A stretch of 8,644 nucleotides of DNA. It comes from Methylococcaceae bacterium. GTDB lineage: Bacteria > Pseudomonadota > Gammaproteobacteria > Methylococcales > Methylomonadaceae. The stretch is from assembly GCA_003155565.1 (NCBI GenBank), contig PMDM01000249.1, positions 183-8,826 of the forward strand, given 5' to 3'. Below the pieces are notes generated by a model. The model ran no database searches and was not told the DNA's origin. It worked only from the letters and a program-made list of their open reading frames with translations. The position numbers and the translations under genes were made by a program. Shown piece by piece: positions 1 to 4,828 of the stretch (the stretch's first letter is position 1; each line of letters starts with the position of its first letter).

Positions 1-53
1 GAGGTATCCAATCCACCCGAATAAGCCAATACCACCTTATTAATTTTCGACAT
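1..53 (-). CDS. argG: Argininosuccinate synthase, N-terminal fragment (runs off the left edge)
   Basis: ArgG joins citrulline and aspartate, using ATP, to make argininosuccinate in cytosolic arginine biosynthesis. Read on the minus strand from the ATG at 53-51, the 17 complete codons give MSKINKVVLAYSGGLDT, and the next codon begins TC, consistent with Ser. The SGGLDTS stretch is the PPi-loop of the N-type ATP pyrophosphatase fold, and this exact N-terminal arrangement (KVVLAYSGGLDTS) is characteristic of ArgG. A weak ribosome site, GGAG, lies at 69-66, about 12 nt upstream of the start. The gene is divergent from the large gene at 290. Only the start is visible, so nothing can be said about the intactness of the rest. 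Identification is by motif; related PPi-loop enzymes such as ThiI or MnmA have different flanking residues. Confidence 0.9.
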   Translation of the reverse strand, partial: MSKINKVVLAYSGGLDT

Positions 54-86
54 AATGTCAAAGCACTCCACGTTAAAATAGCCGCG

Positions 87-117
87 ATTATACCGGAAAA
101 CAATCCAACATCAGCAA
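87..117 (-). promoter_or_regulatory. Putative argG promoter
   Basis: On the minus strand a perfect TATAAT -10 box lies at 92-87. A TTGCTG hexamer at 117-112 could be the -35 box, but the spacer is 19 nt, longer than the optimal 17. Transcription would start near position 80 and give a leader of about 27 nt before the argG ATG. The -35 hexamer falls inside the left half of the dyad at 111-132, so a protein bound there would be expected to block it. The assignment is sequence inspection only. Confidence 0.4.
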
Positions 118-132
118 GCCAAGCATTGCTGA
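111..132. promoter_or_regulatory. Perfect 7-bp inverted repeat, possible operator
   Basis: TCAGCAA at 111-117 and TTGCTGA at 126-132 form a perfect dyad with an 8-nt centre. It lies in the divergent argG/PEPCK-like intergenic region and overlaps the proposed argG -35 element. The size and symmetry suit a dimeric repressor site, but a small RNA hairpin or chance are also possible. It does not resemble an E. coli ARG box. Confidence 0.35.
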
Positions 133-228
133 GAATGGATTTATCATTAAAAAATCAGTAATTTTAGCTACGTTTTCTCCGCCAGCGCGAGTCTGCCAGA
201 AAAATTTTCTTAGCTTACCAGCCTGAAA

Positions 229-259
229 TTGATTTATAGTCGTGATGATAAATTATAAT
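229..259 (+). promoter_or_regulatory. Putative promoter of the PPi-PEPCK-like gene
   Basis: A perfect TATAAT -10 hexamer is at 254-259, with TTGATT at 229-234 as the candidate -35 box (19-nt spacer; a shifted -10 at 252-257 would give 17 nt). Transcription would begin near 266, leaving a leader of roughly 24 nt before the ATG at 290. The remaining intergenic sequence, roughly 133-228, shows nothing else that I can name. Confidence 0.45.
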
Positions 260-289
260 GAGCCAATCTAGCCTTGGAGCCAGCAATAC

Positions 290-3200
290 ATGAACGCAAG
301 CACGATGCCTTCGGAATTAAATCAAAAAAAAGATAGACGGCTACAAAAATATCACCACATCAACCTGCAATTGGCCGCGTTGGGACAGCCAACCTGTGAA
401 ATGGATGATGATAGGCAATACCTTGATATTGCTAATGGTTTGTTAAAAAAATACTCCCAACAACGTCGCCTACTTGCACAATACCGCTGCCCTGCTGACC
501 AGCGCATAGAAGATTTCCTTAACCAGTATTTTGACGTTAACGACATCAACGCGACGGTTCGTATTCCCGGAGAAACCTTCGTGCTTGAGCAAAAAGGCTT
601 GGCTAGGGAACTCTCCTTGCCTTATCACGGCGATGAGTTTCATTCGGCTTATGTCGATTCTTACCGGATACAACAAGGCGTACTGCACAACCCCAAAAAC
701 GACAAACGCACGACTAAGGGAGTTTTTCATATTGCGACGGGTGGCCTTCCCGTTCCTGCCGATAAGAGCGAAGTGCCTGTAGCGGCCTATGCAGCAATCC
801 TGGCTATTGCTTTGTCGCCTCCTGATGATTTGCTGTGCTTGCCCTTTACGAGCCACCAAGCTAATCCCGCAAAACTGTGGGTATCGCTGCTGCAACGGCC
901 TATCGTGCGCCCAGAAATATCTTCTGAAATTCCCGCGCAAACCATGGAAGTCCGCTTTTTTGCGCCTGGTGGCCTGGTTGCCAACCTTGATTTTGTCGAG
1001 TCTATTTTTGGCAATGCAGGCGATCCTTACCTGCCGGAGAACGACTCTGCCCTGGATATCGACCATTGGACAGGACATACCGGTTGCATACTCCTCGCGC
1101 CCCATCTGGTTCATTGCCGGAAAAAAGCGTTGGGACTGCCCCATTTCGATGATGCCACGCCCCGTCAGCGCAAAGATGGCATGTGCTGGCAAAATGATGA
1201 CGAGCTATATAACGACGGCAAGCCCTTCAAGCTCGTCTGCCGCGATATGCAAGGTATTATCGTTACCATCATTGCCGACAATTATTTCGGCTACAGCAAA
1301 AAGGAAATCAAGTCCCACATCAGCTATGCCGCCAACCTCTTTGGCGATTGCGAAGAGGAACATGCTGGTGGTGCGCTGGCTTTTCCACGTGTTATCCTTG
1401 GTGAAATTCACATACCCAGTGCTTCCGAATTGGCACCAAAGCCGACTTTTGAGCAAGCCAGCCAATTACTGGCTCCAATTATGGAACGTAAAGACTCCGG
1501 CTACGGTGTGGATAAAAACCATCCAGATATTATTTTCGTTCCTGCCGATGCCCAAATCAATATCCAGGAACAACAAATTAGTTGGTTACAAGATAACCAC
1601 CAGCAATCGCTAAAATTACTGATTAATCATATATATATCTACCCAAACGGCTTTCGGGTACACATGGAGCGCCACCCTCATGCACCAAGTTGGCGGCTGG
1701 TAGGCACATATCCTGAAGGTACTTTTTGCCATAAACCCAGTACGGTTTCAGGTGGTGGCAAGTCGGAAATCTCCAAATCCATCGCCGGCGCTGTCATTTC
1801 CGGCGATTTCTTCGTCGAAGATTTCGAAAAGGATATGGATTTTGTGGGCAAAATTTTTGAGCGTGATTATGCCGACCGTTTTCGTGACCCTAAACTTCAT
1901 GGCAGCGACCAACGCAGCCTCCTGAGCAACAAACGCACCCTCGGCTCGGTCATTAAGCTGTTGACGCCTTCAATTACCGACTACTCAGATGCTTATAACC
2001 AGTGGTTAGAGGAAATTCCCCAGCATATTCTGGGCTTGGTGCTGATGATAAAACGCTTTTATAAGGCGGAATGGGGCGCAAACTGGCGGAAGCACTTTTC
2101 GGTTGACTTGGTCAATGGCCGTCCGGGCAACGAGTTGAAATATCATGGCAGAAAGCTCATTGCCAGCTATTTGCGCGTGGGTTTCGACGAAAAAGGCGCT
2201 TGGCGGATTTTCAAGTTGAGGCAAGATTTTGTGGCCTCGGAAAAATTGCAGATGGAAGATGATATTAGCGCATCGACCGTCGTGCCTGTGCGTTATTTGC
2301 CCAGGCTTAATCCAGATTATAAAAATCCCAGTGTGAAGCTGGTCAACAACTGTGAAGAAAGCCTTTTCCAACGCCCGGATGATGCCATCCATCGCGGGGC
2401 AGATTTGCAAACCGAACTGGATTTTTCTGGAAAAAATAATTTTATTTCCAATTTTCAGCCGCTTAACACAGACGATGCCAAGAACCTCTTAGAAGACGTG
2501 ATGCACTTTGAGGAATTCAGTAAACCCATGCAGCAAGTCATCCGTGAAGCGGCACAAGCCAAGAATGGTAAGTTTTTTGTTTCTTCCGCACATCCACGCT
2601 TGGTTGATGGCAAGCCCAGCCAAAATGTCCGCTATTTACAGAATCGACCCGATATACTCGATCCTCAGTTGCGTTATATTGCGGAAATATCAACTCGTCT
2701 TGCCCGTGGTTTGCGCCATAACCAGCCCGTTTATTTTCCAGTCAATTCGGTATTGATAGGCCGCCGCAACAATCCCATCGACCTCGCGGCAGGCATACGA
2801 CCACTGGCCATCTACAACCCAATTCATTATCAGGAATTGCCTGAGTTGTTCATGGATATTATTTGCAGCTTGACTGGCAAATCCCCCTCCACGACGGGCG
2901 CAGGCTCAGAAGGGGCGCTCACCAAAGGCCCTTTCAATGCCTTGTCTGCAACCGCAGACCTCAATACGGCGCTGGTATCCTTTATTTTATGCGGCTACGA
3001 CGGTTTCTCTACCGCTGCTGGCTACATCGGTTCAAAACGCCGTATAGACCATGACATCAGTTTGTTGATACCCGAAATCTGGTCGAGATTACCAGTGGAA
3101 CAGCGCTGCCACAAGTACTTGATAGAATATGGACAATTAGAGAAACTTGAGGATTTTGAATACCAGGGCAAGACTGTCCATGCGAGCAGGCTGGGCTACC

Positions 3201-3739
3201 GGATTACTGAACGCTTTGTCCATACTGTGTTCGGCAAGGTATTCAATTATCCGACGGCGGTATTCGACGAAGCCATGCTCAAGCCTGAAACCCAGGATAT
3301 GGATAGCTTCGTCGATGGCATCAACAATGTCTGCGAAGCGCAACAACGGGTAGCACACCAGTATTTTGAAGATGGCTCTATCCATGATGCCTGCCCTCCC
3401 CTTAAGGCATTGCTACATATCATGGCTAATGGCGAATATGAGGGAAAATCCATCAACGATCCTGCTATCCGTAACCTGTTTACCCGTGAGTATTTATTGC
3501 ACAGTGATTGGTACCAAGAACGCCTTAACATCAAACAGCAACGTGACAGACAGCTTTGGCAACGGCATAAGGATCACATCGAACACTGCCTAGCCGACAA
3601 AGACCGCTATGATCCAATCAGTTACCAAGCGTTGACAAAAAAGCTGGAAAAAGCTGGACAGATGTTGACAAAAATTTCCAGTACAGATTATCTCGATAGC
3701 CTGCAAGGGACATTGGGCGCAGATTGGGTACATCATTAA
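290..3739 (+). CDS. Probable PPi-type phosphoenolpyruvate carboxykinase (EC 4.1.1.38 family), 1149 aa
   Basis: Proposed role: cytosolic interconversion of PEP + CO2 + phosphate with oxaloacetate + pyrophosphate. The length matches the unusually large PPi-PEPCK family (about 1100-1200 aa), roughly twice that of ATP- or GTP-type PEPCK. Motifs visible: a PYLPEND...DHWTGHTGC block near residues 245-265; NYFGYSKKEIK at 331-341; EEEHAGGA at 355-362, with an EH pair placed as the metal-binding His of PEPCKs might be; a P-loop-like SGGGKSE at 487-493; and a Gly/Ser/Thr-rich TGKSPSTTGAGSEGALTKG at 862-880. There is no signal peptide or membrane segment. The ATG at 290 is preferred because GGAG lies at 276-279, 10 nt upstream. 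ATG 305 is a less likely alternative. The gene appears monocistronic, followed by a palindrome. The family call rests on recalled motifs; the matching of residues to classical PEPCK sites is inference. The fallback is a conserved large protein of unknown function. Confidence 0.65.
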   Translation: MNASTMPSELNQKKDRRLQKYHHINLQLAALGQPTCEMDDDRQYLDIANGLLKKYSQQRRLLAQYRCPADQRIEDFLNQYFDVNDINATVRIPGETFVLEQKGLARELSLPYHGDEFHSAYVDSYRIQQGVLHNPKNDKRTTKGVFHIATGGLPVPADKSEVPVAAYAAILAIALSPPDDLLCLPFTSHQANPAKLWVSLLQRPIVRPEISSEIPAQTMEVRFFAPGGLVANLDFVESIFGNAGDPYLPENDSALDIDHWTGHTGCILLAPHLVHCRKKALGLPHFDDATPRQRKDGMCWQNDDELYNDGKPFKLVCRDMQGIIVTIIADNYFGYSKKEIKSHISYAANLFGDCEEEHAGGALAFPRVILGEIHIPSASELAPKPTFEQASQLLAPIMERKDSGYGVDKNHPDIIFVPADAQINIQEQQISWLQDNHQQSLKLLINHIYIYPNGFRVHMERHPHAPSWRLVGTYPEGTFCHKPSTVSGGGKSEISKSIAGAVISGDFFVEDFEKDMDFVGKIFERDYADRFRDPKLHGSDQRSLLSNKRTLGSVIKLLTPSITDYSDAYNQWLEEIPQHILGLVLMIKRFYKAEWGANWRKHFSVDLVNGRPGNELKYHGRKLIASYLRVGFDEKGAWRIFKLRQDFVASEKLQMEDDISASTVVPVRYLPRLNPDYKNPSVKLVNNCEESLFQRPDDAIHRGADLQTELDFSGKNNFISNFQPLNTDDAKNLLEDVMHFEEFSKPMQQVIREAAQAKNGKFFVSSAHPRLVDGKPSQNVRYLQNRPDILDPQLRYIAEISTRLARGLRHNQPVYFPVNSVLIGRRNNPIDLAAGIRPLAIYNPIHYQELPELFMDIICSLTGKSPSTTGAGSEGALTKGPFNALSATADLNTALVSFILCGYDGFSTAAGYIGSKRRIDHDISLLIPEIWSRLPVEQRCHKYLIEYGQLEKLEDFEYQGKTVHASRLGYRITERFVHTVFGKVFNYPTAVFDEAMLKPETQDMDSFVDGINNVCEAQQRVAHQYFEDGSIHDACPPLKALLHIMANGEYEGKSINDPAIRNLFTREYLLHSDWYQERLNIKQQRDRQLWQRHKDHIEHCLADKDRYDPISYQALTKKLEKAGQMLTKISSTDYLDSLQGTLGADWVHH

Positions 3740-3760
3740 GTATAATAATCAGTACAAATT

Positions 3761-3884
3761 GGTAACCCGTAAGATGCGCCATGTATAGGATGTGCCGAAG
3801 CACGAGGCGTATCAATCGCGAACGATGCACTTCACTTGGTTCAGCACATCCTGGCTCTGGACTAATAAAGGCGCAGTAGTTACC
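3761..3884. repeat. Long imperfect palindrome (REP/MITE-like intergenic repeat)
   Basis: Nested inverted arms are visible: GGTAAC 3761-3766 with GTTACC 3879-3884, GCGCC 3776-3780 with GGCGC 3870-3874, and AGGATGTGC 3787-3795 with GCACATCCT 3844-3852. The inner arms continue imperfectly for about 27-29 nt each (left arm to about 3813, right arm from about 3824) around a short centre near 3814-3823. The whole can fold into a long hairpin just after the PEPCK-like gene, so it may stabilise or end that transcript, though no T-tract follows. The GATGCGCC/AGGATGTGC style resembles dispersed intergenic repeats that I recall from gammaproteobacterial methanotrophs; this is memory, not a search. Confidence 0.6.
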
Positions 3885-3913
3885 TACCAACCACTATGGG
3901 AATTGGCATAAGC

Positions 3914-3919
3914 AAGGAG
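3914..3919 (+). promoter_or_regulatory. Ribosome binding site that sets the mntA start at TTG 3927
   Basis: AAGGAG at 3914-3919 is a strong Shine-Dalgarno sequence. It is 7 nt from the TTG at 3927 but only 1 nt from the in-frame TTG at 3921, so 3927 is the realistic start codon. Confidence 0.75.
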
Positions 3920-3926
3920 ATTGTAC

Positions 3927-4220
3927 TTGACTGAATTATATGAAATGTTGCAGCAGCAAAAAATCGGCATTTTGGATATTGCCAACCATTACCACGCAGT
4001 CAATATCCGTGTGTTTGGCTCCGTGATACGCGGTGAAGAACGTGAAGACAGCGATATTGATTTATTGGTTGATTTTCTTCCAGATTCAACATTATTGGAT
4101 CAGGTTGGCCTTATTGATGCGCTCTCCACAAAACTGGGCCGTAAGGTTGATATTATCAGTGAACGGGCATTGAACAAATACCTACGTCAACGGATTCTGC
4201 AAGAAGCTGTCGCGCTATGA
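3927..4220 (+). CDS. mntA: MNT-domain nucleotidyltransferase, MntA-type antitoxin of a HEPN/MNT pair
   Basis: This is a minimal nucleotidyltransferase of 97 aa. In characterised type VII systems the MNT protein neutralises its HEPN partner (HepT) by adding AMP residues to a tyrosine next to the HEPN active site. The polymerase-beta-like signature GSX10DXD is complete: G31-S32, then D43-I-D45. D75 in RKVDII is the likely third metal-binding carboxylate. The start is TTG 3927, set by the AAGGAG site; an in-frame TTG at 3921 would add two residues but lies too close to that site. The stop overlaps the ATG of the HEPN remnant (ATGA, 4217-4220), the usual translational coupling of such pairs. The antitoxin is intact while the toxin is broken. 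Beyond the MNT family, an exact substrate cannot be read from sequence. Confidence 0.85.
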   Translation: MTELYEMLQQQKIGILDIANHYHAVNIRVFGSVIRGEEREDSDIDLLVDFLPDSTLLDQVGLIDALSTKLGRKVDIISERALNKYLRQRILQEAVAL

Positions 4221-4550
4221 AAGATCGGTTTGTTTTCATTGTTGCGGCACTGGAAAGCATTGAGTTAATCCAGTCTTACACCGAGGATTATGATTTAACA
4301 GGTTTTTTAGCCTAAAGAAAAACGCAGGGTGCAGTTGTTCGCAATCTGCGAGATCATCGGTCAAGCGCTTAAGGCCTTTGGCGTCGAAACCTTGTTGGCG
4401 GAACAACCTAATATCCCCTGGCGAGAGATTGCTGGTATGAGAAATGTGCTAGCGCATGAGTATTTGGGTGTTGATCCCGTGATGGTATAGGAAACAGTGA
4501 AATCCAAAATTGAACCATTAAGGCAAGCACTCGAAGTTATTTTAGAATAA
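4217..4550 (+). pseudogene. hepT: HEPN toxin (HepT/DUF86 family), inactivated by two stops and a frameshift
   Basis: HepT proteins are small HEPN-fold ribonuclease toxins paired with MNT antitoxins. Reading starts at ATG 4217, overlapping the mntA stop, and runs MKDRFVFIVAALESIELIQS and onward, then hits TAA at 4313-4315 (codon 33). Past it the same frame gives RKTQGAVVRNL to 4348. One extra C at 4349 then shifts the frame, and EIIGQALKAFG follows from 4350. Next come IPWREIAGMRNVLAHEYLGVD, TAG at 4488-4490 where the family usually has Trp (one G-to-A change), and a tail ending at TAA 4548-4550. The reconstructed length is about 110 aa, normal for the family. The catalytic RX4HXY motif (RNVLAHEY, 4440-4463) survives. 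Three separate lesions make sequencing error unlikely as the sole cause. No full-length product can be made; a 32-residue peptide is possible. Confidence 0.87.
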
Positions 4551-4661
4551 TTTTCATTTTAACTATTTGATTTTATTTAATTGTTTCTCCATTCTGATCT
4601 CATATCGAGAGTTAGCACTGCTTCATCGCCCTATTCCAAAAAATCTTCACTCTATATGTCA

Positions 4662-4693
4662 TTCAACACCCTCACCCGAATTTTGTATATAAT
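4662..4693 (+). promoter_or_regulatory. Putative aceEF promoter
   Basis: A perfect TATAAT -10 box is at 4688-4693, preceded by TG at 4684-4685, close to an extended -10. The best upstream hexamer is TTCAAC at 4662-4667, 20 nt away, so the -35 is weak. A start near 4700 would give an untranslated leader of about 130 nt before the ATG at 4829, long enough for leader control, though no defined structure is seen. Confidence 0.4.
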
Positions 4694-4818
4694 ATTGCGG
4701 ATGATGAACGCATTCAGGATCACCTCGCTTTGGCTCATTCACAGAACCCGTCAGTTTGTAACATTCAAGCAACTTCATATCTTTAGACGATCATGAACAT
4801 TGCAAGCCCCGCCCCAAC

Positions 4819-4822
4819 AGGA
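4819..4822 (+). promoter_or_regulatory. Ribosome binding site favouring aceE start at 4829
   Basis: AGGA at 4819-4822 sits 6 nt before ATG 4829. The in-frame upstream ATG at 4793 has no purine-rich site in front of it. Choosing 4829 also brings the protein close to the usual AceE length. Confidence 0.6.
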
Positions 4823-4828
4823 AAACAC

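Larger units (their letters stand above)
4551..4828 (+). other. AT-rich leader region upstream of aceE
   Basis: These 278 nt between the HEPN remnant and the preferred aceE start are AT-rich, especially at 4551-4590. A 71-codon open frame at 4581-4796 starts without a ribosome site and resembles nothing known, so I do not call it a gene. Apart from the promoter-like sequence at 4662-4693 and the aceE ribosome site, I see no hairpin terminator, riboswitch or clear operator. Confidence 0.5.

Noticed and set aside
470..1192. Open frame of 240 codons on the minus strand inside the PEPCK-like gene
   Set aside because: It lies wholly within a well-supported plus-strand gene, has no recognisable motif and no ribosome site; it is a shadow frame.
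789..1613. Open frame of 274 codons on the plus strand in another frame of the PEPCK-like gene
   Set aside because: The composition is rich in Ser, Leu and Pro without domain motifs, and it overlaps fully with the recognisable frame.
290..3739. ATP- or GTP-dependent PEPCK
   Set aside because: The protein is about twice as long and lacks the classical kinase motifs (GTGKTTL type or ACGKTN type).
3836..3868. Promoter for mntA from TTGGTT and TAATAA
   Set aside because: The 21-nt spacer and weak -10 make it unconvincing, and it lies within the palindromic repeat.
3618..3890. Minus-strand open frame across the palindrome
   Set aside because: It overlaps the 3' end of the PEPCK-like gene and the repeat and shows no protein family features.
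4217..4550. Programmed frameshift or stop readthrough rescuing the HEPN gene
   Set aside because: Two different stop codons plus a frameshift at a site without a slippery heptamer make recoding very unlikely; decay explains all three.
4581..4796. 71-codon plus-strand open frame before aceE
   Set aside because: It has a non-ATG start with no ribosome site and no family resemblance, and it overlaps the likely aceE promoter.
4793..4828. Upstream in-frame ATG as the aceE start
   Set aside because: There is no Shine-Dalgarno in front of it. The added 12 residues are not part of the usual AceE N-terminus, whereas ATG 4829 has AGGA at good spacing.
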